In this document: piece after piece, positions 1 to 7,867 of the stretch
Layout of the letters: each line of letters begins with the position of its first letter
Position numbering within the stretch: position 1 is the stretch's first letter
Source: Synergistaceae bacterium
Lineage (GTDB): Bacteria; Synergistota; Synergistia; Synergistales; Aminobacteriaceae
Assembly (NCBI GenBank): GCA_017448795.1
Contig: JAFSKV010000007.1
Coordinates: 1 to 44,473, forward strand
Direction of reading: 5' to 3'
DNA length: 44,473 bases
Program-made: the position numbers and the translations under genes
The notes under the pieces: model-generated
Told to the model about the DNA's origin: nothing
What the model saw: the letters and a program-made list of their open reading frames with translations, nothing else
Databases searched by the model: none

Positions 1-516
1 CCTGTACCAGTCGCAGGGGGAATCAGGCTCTTCCTCGTAGGGGAGATCTGTCTTCTTCCTGTCGCCGACGTAGAACAGGTAGCTGAGGAACTGCACGCGC
101 TCACGCTGGATTCCGTCGCCCATGAGTGCCGCGGCGGGAACGTCAAGGAATTTCCCCATGAGGTCAAGCAGGGGAGCTTCAACCGCCGTAACAACATGTA
201 CTCCCGTCCTCAAGTCGAACGTCTGCAAGCCCCTCACGTCATCCTTGATGTTCTCATCGAGCCACTTGCGTACGTTGTTGAGGGTGGCCTTGTAGTCCGC
301 GAGCCTCGTCCCTACAACAAGGTGCTTGATGTCCTCAAGAGCCTTTGTGATTTTCTGCCCGCCGGGGACTTCTCCGCATCCGAGATTGCCCGCCGAGTCC
401 TCCAGCACCACAATGTTCCGCGTGAAGAACGGCCCGTGCGCTCCCGACAAGTTCAGCTCCATGCAGTCATGGCCGGCTACGGGGTAAACGTCCATCTTCT
501 TGATTGTTGGTATCAT
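1..516 (-). CDS. gudD: Glucarate dehydratase, N-terminal part (cut by window edge)
   Basis: Dehydrates D-glucarate to 5-keto-4-deoxyglucarate in the cytoplasm; enolase superfamily. Only the first 172 codons are in the window. The translation contains VAGHDCMELNLSGAHGPFFT, then FTRNIVVLEDSAGN, GCGEVPGG, RGLQTFDLRTGVHVVTAVEA and PCDWYR at the edge, which follow E. coli GudD closely from memory. These belong to the N-terminal capping domain; the catalytic barrel lies outside. The ATG at 516 has AAGGAGG about 10 nt upstream. It is the last visible gene of tctC-tctB-tctA-gudD, 90 nt after tctA. A G/C-rich hairpin (about 548-581) sits in that gap without a T run. The context suggests the transporter imports glucarate or a related aldarate. 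A galactarate-acting relative is the main alternative. Confidence 0.9.
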   Translation of the reverse strand, partial: MIPTIKKMDVYPVAGHDCMELNLSGAHGPFFTRNIVVLEDSAGNLGCGEVPGGQKITKALEDIKHLVVGTRLADYKATLNNVRKWLDENIKDDVRGLQTFDLRTGVHVVTAVEAPLLDLMGKFLDVPAAALMGDGIQRERVQFLSYLFYVGDRKKTDLPYEEEPDSPCDWYR

Positions 517-606
517 TCGTGTGTATCCTCCTTAGTCTTCTGGGTTAACGCCCCCGCCCTTGTTTTTGGCTGACGGGGGATTAGTCTCATTCGCTGACGT
601 GGGGAA

Positions 607-2094
607 TCAGTCTTTGACTCCCATTTTCTCCAGTGCTCCGCCCTTCATGTTGTCGTAGATTGAGTAGCCCAGGAATATCGCTATCAGTGCCCATATCACC
701 AGCGCGATCGGCCTCTGGAAGAACACCATCAGGTCATAGTTGCTCCCCTTCACGGCCTCGATGAAGTACTTTTCCAGGTCGCCGCCGAGTATGAACCCGA
801 TAAGGAAAGGCGCGGTCGGCAGGCCTATCTTGTTCATGACGAAGCCCACAATCCCGAAGAACAGCAGGCACCACACGTCGAACATGACCCCTGAGCGCGT
901 GGCGTAAGCCCCGACAATGCACATGAGCAGTATCACGGGGTACATTCTCGCGCTCCTGACCTTTACAACCTGTGAGATGAGCTTTATCGGGAAGAACATG
1001 ATGATGAACATCAGGACGTTGCAGACGACGAGGGCAAGCAGTATCTGATTCCAGATGTCTTCGTGCTGGCCAATGAAGAGCGGCCCTACCTGTATTCCCT
1101 GTAACAGGAACGCCCCGATAAGCACCGCCGTTGTAGCGTCGCCAGGAATGCCCAGTGAGAGCAACGGCACTAACGCCCCGCCTGTGAGTCCGTTGTTGGA
1201 CGACTCGGAGGCGATGAGTCCTTCAGGCGCGCCCTTGCCCATCATTTCGGGGTGCTTGGAGAAGCTCTTTGTCTGGCTGTACGCTATGAGTGACGCCGCG
1301 CTTCCGCCCACGCCGGGAAGAATCCCCATGAACGTGCCGAGCAATGACGAGCGGAGGACGTTGACCCACTGTCCTTTGAAGTCAGCGAACGAGAACTTCT
1401 GCGCTCCCTCAACCGTAACGCCTTCCTCAAGGTTGTTGCTTTGCATCCCCTTTTCGGCCTCCTGGAACATCTGGGCAATCGCGAACAGCCCTATCAGCAG
1501 TGGCAGAAGCTGGAATCCGCTCCGAAGCTCGTTCTTGAGGAAATCGGGCACCATTCTCATGCGGTTGTTCATTGAGAGTTCACCGACGAGACTCAGCAGT
1601 ACTCCCAAGAAGCCCGCGAAGACTCCCTTTGTCATTGAGCCTTTCGACAGCGCGGCAATAACCGTCATCGCAAACAGAATGATGAGGAATTTCTCGATTG
1701 CTGAAAACTTGATTGCCATTTTCGCGAGGGGTGGTGTGAGGAACGCAAGCACTATCAGCGAGATCATCCCGCCGAAGAATGACGCGGTTATGCCGATTTT
1801 GAGGGCGCGCTCCGACTCTCCCCTTCTGGCCATCGGATAGCCGTCAAAGCCTGTGCAGACGCTCGACGGAGTTCCGGGCACGTTGATGAGGATTGCGGGG
1901 ATGAGTCCGCCTGAGATTCCGCCGACATACAGTCCCAGCAACAAATACAGCGCAGGAACGAGCGAGAATGCATACGTCATCGGGAGGAAGACTGCGACGG
2001 CCATTGTAGCGGTCATTCCCGGGATTGCCCCGAAGATTATTCCTACTGCCGTTCCGAGAAACGCGAGACCTATATTCAGTAACATGAACTTCAC
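607..2094 (-). CDS. tctA: Tripartite tricarboxylate transporter, large membrane subunit TctA
   Basis: The 495-aa, very hydrophobic protein is the large channel subunit of a TTT-family secondary importer, which uses an ion gradient and a periplasmic binding protein. Family hallmarks are visible: GAIPGMTATMAVAVFLPMTY near residues 22-41, LINVPGTPSSVCTGFDGYPM near 69-88, and a second internal-repeat motif LGTFMGILPGVGGSAASLIA near 253-272. About a dozen membrane segments are apparent and the length is typical (about 500 aa). The ATG at 2094 follows GGGGTG and lies 4 nt after tctB. Downstream is gudD, so a sugar diacid is a more likely substrate than citrate. That is inference from context only. 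Confidence 0.95.
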   Translation of the reverse strand: MKFMLLNIGLAFLGTAVGIIFGAIPGMTATMAVAVFLPMTYAFSLVPALYLLLGLYVGGISGGLIPAILINVPGTPSSVCTGFDGYPMARRGESERALKIGITASFFGGMISLIVLAFLTPPLAKMAIKFSAIEKFLIILFAMTVIAALSKGSMTKGVFAGFLGVLLSLVGELSMNNRMRMVPDFLKNELRSGFQLLPLLIGLFAIAQMFQEAEKGMQSNNLEEGVTVEGAQKFSFADFKGQWVNVLRSSLLGTFMGILPGVGGSAASLIAYSQTKSFSKHPEMMGKGAPEGLIASESSNNGLTGGALVPLLSLGIPGDATTAVLIGAFLLQGIQVGPLFIGQHEDIWNQILLALVVCNVLMFIIMFFPIKLISQVVKVRSARMYPVILLMCIVGAYATRSGVMFDVWCLLFFGIVGFVMNKIGLPTAPFLIGFILGGDLEKYFIEAVKGSNYDLMVFFQRPIALVIWALIAIFLGYSIYDNMKGGALEKMGVKD

Positions 2095-2098
2095 CCCT

Positions 2099-2521
2099 TT
2101 ACGGAAGCGTTATGTTGAAGATCTGGTAGAACAAGTACCAGACTCCCCACGAGCCCGCGAACGCGATTACCGCCGAGATCAGCACGCTCTTCACCTCGAA
2201 GAGTTTTCCCGGCTTCATCTCGAACAGGACGTTGAACAGGAAGATGAACACCACGCTTGCCCACGCGAAATGCAGAATCGGCAGGCAAACCACGTAAAGC
2301 ACGAACAGTATCACCGAACCCCAGAGCTTCACTTTGTCGTAGCCTTCCTTGAAGAAGTGATAGCCCTTGAAGTTGATGAACGGAGTCCCGTCTTTCCTGC
2401 ACTTCAGCGCGCGCTGAATGATGATTATTGCCAGCAGAATCAGGCATATTGCGCCGATGAGGTACGGGAAGAACAAGTGCATGTTTCGTATCTTGAGCCA
2501 TTCCCTTAGCATTTTCTGCAA
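2099..2521 (-). CDS. tctB: Tripartite tricarboxylate transporter, small membrane subunit TctB
   Basis: This 140-aa protein has four predicted membrane segments (roughly residues 16-36, 68-86, 88-104 and 114-133), as expected of the small TTT subunit. TctB sequences diverge strongly, so the call rests on size, topology and position between tctC and tctA. The TTG at 2521 is preferred because AAGGAGG lies 9 nt upstream. The in-frame ATG at 2512 would leave that site about 18 nt away. A terminator-like hairpin sits just upstream, between this gene and tctC. Confidence 0.85.
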   Translation of the reverse strand: MQKMLREWLKIRNMHLFFPYLIGAICLILLAIIIIQRALKCRKDGTPFINFKGYHFFKEGYDKVKLWGSVILFVLYVVCLPILHFAWASVVFIFLFNVLFEMKPGKLFEVKSVLISAVIAFAGSWGVWYLFYQIFNITLP

Positions 2522-2545
2522 CTTGATACACCTCCTTGGAATGTG

Positions 2546-2580
2546 AGAAAAGAAGCCTCCCCCGTCAGAAGAGGAAGGCT
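2546..2580 (-). terminator. Hairpin between tctC and tctB (partial terminator / attenuator candidate)
   Basis: On the minus strand AGCCTTCCTC pairs with GGGGGAGGCT across an 8-nt loop, and TCTTTTCTC follows. It lies after the tctC stop and before the tctB ribosome site. Such a hairpin would let the periplasmic binding protein be made in excess over the membrane subunits, by partial termination or by protecting the tctC message. This is inferred from the sequence alone. Confidence 0.55.
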
Positions 2581-2596
2581 GTGAATTTGCTGTGTG

Positions 2597-3613
2597 TTAC
2601 TCTAAGTCTTCGATGTTGGGAGCTTCGGAAAGGACGTGCTTGATTGCGTCGCGCTTGGCGTAAATGAACTCTTTGGCTTCCTTGCTGGGAAGTGTCTTGC
2701 CCGCGTAGGTCATCTTGGCCATGTCTTCCTGGAACTGGGGATCTGCCTGCATCTTCGCTACTGCCTCGTCAAGCTCCGCCACAACTTCATCCGGCGTTCC
2801 CTTCGGAAGGTAGATGAGGAAGTCCTTGGAGAAGTACAGCGGCTTGCCCTCCATCGTTATCCCCATGTCGCCGTAAACAGGAAGGTCATCACGTCCCGGA
2901 ATCTTGTCGAGGATTCCAACGTACTTAAGCGCGAGCTGGTCATCAACGCCTTCTGCTGTGTACTGGAGGAATGAGCTGTAATCGCCGAAAATCACGTCCG
3001 CGTTGTTGTCCCAGAGCTGCTGTAACTTGGTGTCAGTTGAGCCGCCGAGAACAAAGCGCATCTGGTTTGCGACATCCTCGCCGTATGTGTCCTTGAGCCA
3101 GACGTAATAGATGACGAAGCCGAGGTTGCTGACGCTTCCGAGCTCGACCGAGAGCCTTACGGTGCGTGAGGGGTCAGCCTTGAGCCATTCCGCCATCTCC
3201 TTCATGTCCTTGTAGGGCGCGCTCTTCTTTGCGGCGAAGCAGGAGCCGGGGTTCTGTCCTACGCGCGGGCCGATGACCATGTTCTCAAGGTCGTACTCCT
3301 CGCCGTAGCTCCCGAAAAGGACACCGAGATATGTCATGTCGTGGAAGATCATGAACGTCATACCGTCGGGGGCTGCTGTGCGGATTGTGGCAAAGGCCTC
3401 GTTCGCTCCGATTGGGTCAACCTTTGAGCTGCACTTAAGGTATTTCTGCAAGTAGCGGTTGACGATGTCCGCGACCATGTAGCTGTCGCCTGAGACCGCC
3501 GTTGAGCCGATGACGATGCGAACCCGCTGGCCCTCGTAGACCGAAGCCATAGCCATTGGGGCAAAGCAGAGCACGAGGACGAGAACTGACGCGACAAATT
3601 TCTTGTTCAGCAA
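2597..3613 (-). CDS. tctC: TTT-family periplasmic substrate-binding protein TctC
   Basis: Extracytoplasmic solute receptor of the TTT importer, delivering substrate to TctA/TctB. With the TTG start at 3613 it is 338 aa and begins with a clean signal peptide: KK, then a hydrophobic core FVASVLVLVLCFAPMAMA. The mature part starts near VYEGQRVRIVIGSTAVSGDS, matching the Bug/TctC fold start, and YLPKGTPDEVVAEL near the C-terminus is also family-like. The open frame extends up to a TTG at 3649, but AAGGAG lies 9 nt before the TTG at 3613. It is first in the operon, with a candidate -10 TACAAT about 60 nt upstream. No Cys lipobox is seen, so the protein is probably soluble in the periplasm. Confidence 0.92.
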   Translation of the reverse strand: MLNKKFVASVLVLVLCFAPMAMASVYEGQRVRIVIGSTAVSGDSYMVADIVNRYLQKYLKCSSKVDPIGANEAFATIRTAAPDGMTFMIFHDMTYLGVLFGSYGEEYDLENMVIGPRVGQNPGSCFAAKKSAPYKDMKEMAEWLKADPSRTVRLSVELGSVSNLGFVIYYVWLKDTYGEDVANQMRFVLGGSTDTKLQQLWDNNADVIFGDYSSFLQYTAEGVDDQLALKYVGILDKIPGRDDLPVYGDMGITMEGKPLYFSKDFLIYLPKGTPDEVVAELDEAVAKMQADPQFQEDMAKMTYAGKTLPSKEAKEFIYAKRDAIKHVLSEAPNIEDLE

Positions 3614-3677
3614 AACGAATCTCTCCTTGCTTGAATATATTGTGTGCAAAAATTTGGGTAGTGTGATTGTAGCACGG

Positions 3678-3721
3678 GCAAAAAAAAACAGCCTCCGTAT
3701 GATTTACGAAAGCTGCTGTTA
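3678..3721 (-). terminator. Rho-independent terminator after the acidic-repeat gene
   Basis: On the minus strand AACAGC and GCTGTT close a stem over a loop that contains a second imperfect pairing (TTCGT with ACGGA). A run of about ten T follows. It separates the 3744-5150 gene from the tctC promoter region. Confidence 0.65.
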
Positions 3722-3743
3722 TGTCTTAGCCATGTCATGCCCT

Positions 3744-5150
3744 CTAGCCGTCCCCGAACATTCCGAGAATGTCAGACAGGTCAACATCATCATTCTGCTC
3801 CTCGACCCGTGATTTGATGGCGGTGGTTTCGTCCTCAAGTTTCTTGCGTGCCTGGAGGATGCTTACTGCCTGCTTAAGCTGTTTGATTGCCGCGTCCTTG
3901 TAGCCTTTATCGTATAACAGCATGGCCGCGTTGGTGATGTAACCGCCTAAGAAGGCCTCGAACTTTCTTGCTTCTGCTACTGACGAGTCGCCCTCGCTGA
4001 ATTTCCCGGCGTAACTTTTCGCGAACTTCTCAGCTTCCCACGACAATAAATCTTTGCTGATTGCCGCCAGCTCGTCAAGCATTTTGTCGAAATCTGTCTT
4101 GGTTGATACTTTGTCTACGTAGCGTTCCCCTGACGTGAAGTCGTAATCGAGCTGTGATCCGCTGTAGTCTTTGTGAGAGGCTGGGGCGGACTCTGGTTCT
4201 GGCGATTCTTCCGGGACGGGGTCGGGTTCTTGTTCGGCGAGGGCTTCTGCGATTTCTGGCGGCAAATTCGGCGCGGGGGAATCTTCCGGCTCTGTCTCGG
4301 TGATTTCCTCAGTGAGGGACTCGGCTTCCGGCTGTGCGTTGTCCTCCGTAACAATCTCAGCTTCGGGCTGTGGTTCTTCTGTAACTGTGTCAGGCTCAAG
4401 GAGGGCTTCTGTTTCAGCCTCTGCTGTTTCCCATGCGACAGACTCGGCCGGTATTGCCGCTTCCTGCCCTAAGTCTTCTTCCTGCTGAGTTTCTCCCGGA
4501 GCATCCCCGCCAGTCTCATCACTCCCTGCCTGCGTGTCAGATGATTCCGTTTCCTGAACCTCCAGAACATCAGCATTCCCGCCAGCATCTTCAGGAGCAT
4601 GAACAATCTCATCAGTAACCGTAAATTCTTCAGCATCATTCTTCGGCTCTTCTTCCTGCTGGGACTCAGGCTCTGTTTCTTCCGGCGCGTATTCAGCTTC
4701 AGGGCTTGGCACGGTTTCCGGCTCTTGGGACTCAGGCTCAAGTTCTGACTCTGGCGTGGCTTCCTCTGTTTGCGTCTCAGGCTCCGGGATAATTTCCGGC
4801 TGTGCTTCTTCCGGCGCGTACTCGGCTTCAGGGGCTGGCACGGTTTCCGGCTCTTGTTGCGGTTCTTGCGTCTCAGTCTCAATCTCTGCCTCTTCCGGCT
4901 GGGACTCCTCGTGAGCTTCCTGCGCTATTATCTCCGTTACAGTCTCAACCTCAACGACAAGGACAGACTCCGGGGCTTCCTCCGTCTTAGCGTCAATAAG
5001 CCTGTGAAGATCCTCAATCTGCGTCGGCGTGAACTCTTCCGGCTCCTGCGACTCTGTCTGCTCCTCAACAACTGGAGTCAGAATCACGACTGGCCGCTCT
5101 GTTTCAGCCTGTAACTTCTTCTTGAGGAGCGCGGCGCGAAGGAACGGCAT
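3744..5150 (-). CDS. Acidic Glu/Pro-rich repeat protein with conserved-looking C-terminal domain, function unknown
   Basis: A 468-aa protein I do not recognise. Residues 1-25 are basic (MPFLRAALLKKKLQAETERP). Residues about 30-320 are a low-complexity acidic tract rich in E, P, Q, T and A, with irregular copies of motifs such as EAEYAPEE and EPESQEPETVP. Residues about 330-468 look folded and helical (YVDKVSTKTDFDKMLDELAA, then ITNAAMLLYDKGYKDAAIKQ, a TPR-like pair of helices). There is no signal peptide or membrane segment. The ATG is 3 nt after the htpG stop, with no strong ribosome site, so translational coupling to htpG is likely. An acidic spacer next to a chaperone gene hints at a scaffold or adaptor, but nothing shows that directly. 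Confidence 0.75.
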   Translation of the reverse strand: MPFLRAALLKKKLQAETERPVVILTPVVEEQTESQEPEEFTPTQIEDLHRLIDAKTEEAPESVLVVEVETVTEIIAQEAHEESQPEEAEIETETQEPQQEPETVPAPEAEYAPEEAQPEIIPEPETQTEEATPESELEPESQEPETVPSPEAEYAPEETEPESQQEEEPKNDAEEFTVTDEIVHAPEDAGGNADVLEVQETESSDTQAGSDETGGDAPGETQQEEDLGQEAAIPAESVAWETAEAETEALLEPDTVTEEPQPEAEIVTEDNAQPEAESLTEEITETEPEDSPAPNLPPEIAEALAEQEPDPVPEESPEPESAPASHKDYSGSQLDYDFTSGERYVDKVSTKTDFDKMLDELAAISKDLLSWEAEKFAKSYAGKFSEGDSSVAEARKFEAFLGGYITNAAMLLYDKGYKDAAIKQLKQAVSILQARKKLEDETTAIKSRVEEQNDDVDLSDILGMFGDG

Positions 5151-5153
5151 CTC

Positions 5154-7022
5154 TTACTCGTCCCCCAGCGCGAGCGTCATAAGGCCGTCAACACGCTTCA
5201 CGAAACCCGCCGGGTCGTCAGGCATCTCGCCTTCAAGCAGCACTGACTGGTCATAAAGCACCCTCAGAATATCCCCGGCCTTGTCCCTGTCAGTCCCGGC
5301 AAGAACAGCAAGTTTCCTGACCGCCGGGTGGTTCGCGCTGATTTCGAGGACTCTCTTCTGCGGCGGAACAACACGCCCCGCCGAGCGCATCAGCCTCTCC
5401 ATCTGGAGCGAGATTCCCCCCGGTCCGTCCCTGAGACACGCGGGCGAGTCCGTCAGTGTGAGAGACAGCTTCACACTCTCCAGCTTGTCCTGGAAAATCT
5501 CAAGCGCAAGTTTCCTCAGCGGCTCAAATTCCGCCTCAAGCTCACTGAGTTTCTCGTCATTGGCTTTCTTCTCGTCGTCAGAATACGGAATCACATCATC
5601 CCGCGCGACATTCAGCCAGTCCTTAGCGTCTTCCGGGAGAATGAAGCTAGCCTGCGACAATATGAATTCGTCAACCGGGTCTGTCATCAGCAGGACTTCA
5701 TAGCCCCTCGACGTGAACGGCTCAAGTTTTGGCGAGGCTCTGAGGGCTGAAATGTTGTCGTTCCCGGCCAAGCAGTATATCCCCTTCTGGTCAGGCTTCA
5801 TGCGGGACTCGTATTCGGCCAGGGTCGTCCATCCGTCATCATGGGTCGTCCTGTATATTGCGAGGCCGAGAATTGTCTTCACGTTCTCTTGGTCCTGCGC
5901 GATTCCTTCCTTGAACATCCTACCGAACGCCGTCCAGAATTTCGCGTACTTCTCCCGGTCATCCTCAAGCATCTTGCGGAGTTCGCCGAAGACTTTGCGC
6001 TGTGTGCTTCGTCTGATGATTCGGATTATCGGGTCATCCTGCAAGATTTCGCGGGAAATGTTCAGCGGCAAGTCCTCAGAATCAATCACGCCCCGTACGA
6101 ACTTCATGTATTGCGGGATTAAGTCCTTGCAGTCGTTCATGATGAAGACTCTGTTGATGTAGAGTGAAATTCCGCCGGAGTCGGGGTTCATGAAGAAGTC
6201 AAACGGTGCTTCTGACGGGATGAACAATAAGCCCTTGAAGTTGGTCGTGCCTTCAGCGTTGATCTTTATGCGCGTGAGGGGCTCGCGGTAATCGTGCGTC
6301 AGGTGCTTGTAGAACTCTGTGTATTCCTCATCTGTTACTTCACTTTCTGGACGCTGCCAGATTGCTTTTCGGGAATTGATGATTTTGTCCTTGAAGTAAA
6401 TCGGCCATGATATGAAGTCAGAGTACTTGCCGACTATGTCCCGTAACGTCCATTCGCTGAGGTAATCCTTTGCGCCCTCGTCAGAATTTCCGCGCATGAA
6501 GAGTGTTACTGTTGTCCCGCATTCACTGCGCTGTGGTGCGTCCTCGACCGTGAAAGAGCCGCCGCCGTCTGACGTGAATTTGAACGTCTCAGAGCCTCCG
6601 AGCCTGCGTGTTACGACCTCGACTTTTTCCGCAACCATGAATACCGAGTAGAACCCAACGCCGAACTGCCCTATGAGTTCCTGCTGAGTGTCAGAATCTT
6701 TTGCGGCACGGAGAAATTCCTTTGTCCCGGATTTCGCTATAGTCCCAAGATACTGGATTATCTCATCACGCGTCATTCCGATTCCGTTGTCGCTGACTGA
6801 GAGAGCCTTTGCGTCAGAATCTATCTCTATCCTGATTTCGGGATTCTCGTTTTCGGCAAGCTCAGAGTCCTTGAGGCATTCTATCCTTCGTTTGTCGAGC
6901 GCGTCCGATGCGTTGGAGATTAATTCCCGCAGGAATATATCCTTGTTCGAGTACACGGAGCTTATCATCATGTGGAGAAGCTCTGCGGCCTCTGTCTGGT
7001 AATAAAATTTTTCCTCGCTCAT
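5154..7022 (-). CDS. htpG: Molecular chaperone HtpG (bacterial Hsp90)
   Basis: Cytosolic ATP-dependent Hsp90 chaperone of 622 aa, the usual bacterial length. The GHKL ATPase domain shows its motifs in order: LRELISNASDALDKRR near residues 31-46, DNGIGMTRDEI near 78-88, and GQFGVGFYSVFMVAEKVEVV near 118-137. The middle domain follows (GLLFIPSEAPFD, LYINRVFIMNDC, LPLNISREILQ). The C-terminal dimerisation region lacks the eukaryotic MEEVD tail, as expected. The ATG at 7022 has AAAGGATT just upstream. It lies about 75 nt after rpmF in the same direction and is followed directly by the acidic-repeat gene. Confidence 0.98.
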   Translation of the reverse strand: MSEEKFYYQTEAAELLHMMISSVYSNKDIFLRELISNASDALDKRRIECLKDSELAENENPEIRIEIDSDAKALSVSDNGIGMTRDEIIQYLGTIAKSGTKEFLRAAKDSDTQQELIGQFGVGFYSVFMVAEKVEVVTRRLGGSETFKFTSDGGGSFTVEDAPQRSECGTTVTLFMRGNSDEGAKDYLSEWTLRDIVGKYSDFISWPIYFKDKIINSRKAIWQRPESEVTDEEYTEFYKHLTHDYREPLTRIKINAEGTTNFKGLLFIPSEAPFDFFMNPDSGGISLYINRVFIMNDCKDLIPQYMKFVRGVIDSEDLPLNISREILQDDPIIRIIRRSTQRKVFGELRKMLEDDREKYAKFWTAFGRMFKEGIAQDQENVKTILGLAIYRTTHDDGWTTLAEYESRMKPDQKGIYCLAGNDNISALRASPKLEPFTSRGYEVLLMTDPVDEFILSQASFILPEDAKDWLNVARDDVIPYSDDEKKANDEKLSELEAEFEPLRKLALEIFQDKLESVKLSLTLTDSPACLRDGPGGISLQMERLMRSAGRVVPPQKRVLEISANHPAVRKLAVLAGTDRDKAGDILRVLYDQSVLLEGEMPDDPAGFVKRVDGLMTLALGDE

Positions 7023-7033
7023 AATCCTTTACC

Positions 7034-7068
7034 ACAAAGCCGGAGGCACATTCATTCATACCCCCGGC
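7034..7068 (-). terminator. Weak hairpin between rpmF and htpG
   Basis: On the minus strand AGCCGG pairs with CCGGCT over a loop of about 17 nt, followed by only TTTG. It could be a weak terminator or a processing stem ahead of htpG. Evidence is limited to the pairing. Confidence 0.35.
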
Positions 7069-7095
7069 TCCGTCATTCTCTCATTCCCCGCTGTG

Positions 7096-7296
7096 TCAGC
7101 CGGCTGCTTCTTCCGTCTTCATCTTCACTACCTGGCGGCCGCGGTAATACCCGCATGACGGGCAGGCGTGGTGCGCTAGGGTTACTTCTCCGCATTTCGG
7201 GCAAGTCATCGTTACTGGTGCGCTGAGTGCTCCGAGCCAGTTGGCTTTGCGCTGTGATGTGCGGGCATGAGATACTTTCCTCTTCGGTGTTGCCAT
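7096..7296 (-). CDS. rpmF: Large ribosomal subunit protein bL32
   Basis: Small 66-aa 50S ribosomal protein. It begins MATPKRKVSHARTSQRKAN, a textbook bL32 start, followed by a zinc ribbon CPKCGEVTLAHHACPSCGYY with four cysteines (C+ form), and ends GRQVVKMKTEE. The ATG at 7296 is chosen over the longer open frame to 7350 because AGGGGGA precedes it and the family starts here. It is downstream of the YceD/DUF177 gene, its common neighbour in many bacteria. Confidence 0.97.
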   Translation of the reverse strand: MATPKRKVSHARTSQRKANWLGALSAPVTMTCPKCGEVTLAHHACPSCGYYRGRQVVKMKTEEAAG

Positions 7297-7318
7297 GATT
7301 TGAATCCCCCTGTGATTA

Positions 7319-7867
7319 TTATTCGCTGGTGAAATTTCGCAGTGCCTCAAGCCTCGGATCTATGTCATCTTCCGCGCAGGAGCATTCCCCTTCGTTGAGG
7401 TTCTTTCCGCAGGACGGACACAATCCCTTGCAGTCTTCCCGGCACAAAACCTTCGTGGGAATCAGCGTGTAGACAGTCTCCCGAATCTGCGGCATAACGT
7501 CGACAACCTTCCCGGAAAACTCAGTCTCAACGGGCATATAGTCATCGAGTCCTTCAGGCTCTTCGACACCGCGCGAACAGTAAAGATACCCCAATTCCCC
7601 CGATATTTCAAGGCTCACAGGCTCAAGACACCTCGCGCATTCCGCCTGAATTTCAGCCTCAGCCGTGATATTCACCACCAGCAAACCTTCCTCAAGCCAG
7701 CGTGATGATGCCTCAGCGTGAAGGCTGTCCGGGAAAACGAACTCCTGCCCGTCAAAATTCAGGAGGCCTCCGGGAAAATCCCATGACGCGAACGTCTCAG
7801 CCTCCGTGTCATTCTTTGGCGGGAGGGGAAGAACTGCTTTCTGCGAATCGTGGAACAGGCTATGCAA
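7319..7867 (-). CDS. YceD/DUF177 family protein (23S rRNA accumulation protein family)
   Basis: 182-aa cytosolic protein. The core has VNITAEAEIQAECARCLEPV near residues 65-84, the typical CxxC of DUF177, and a second cysteine cluster LCREDCKGLCPSCGKNL near 140-156, together probably binding zinc. The family (YceD in E. coli) is linked to 23S rRNA accumulation and nearly always precedes rpmF, as here. The start is a TTG at 7867 that overlaps the ackA stop by 8 nt, so coupling to ackA is likely. An alternative internal start cannot be excluded, because the first 40 residues are poorly conserved in the family. Confidence 0.9.
   Translation of the reverse strand: MHSLFHDSQKAVLPLPPKNDTEAETFASWDFPGGLLNFDGQEFVFPDSLHAEASSRWLEEGLLVVNITAEAEIQAECARCLEPVSLEISGELGYLYCSRGVEEPEGLDDYMPVETEFSGKVVDVMPQIRETVYTLIPTKVLCREDCKGLCPSCGKNLNEGECSCAEDDIDPRLEALRNFTSE

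Noticed and set aside
1055-1840. Long plus-strand frame opposite tctA
   Set aside because: It is the antisense shadow of a well-recognised gene, with no ribosome site and a Ser/Pro/Arg-rich translation typical of such shadows. The same applies to other long frames opposite htpG, leuB and rny.
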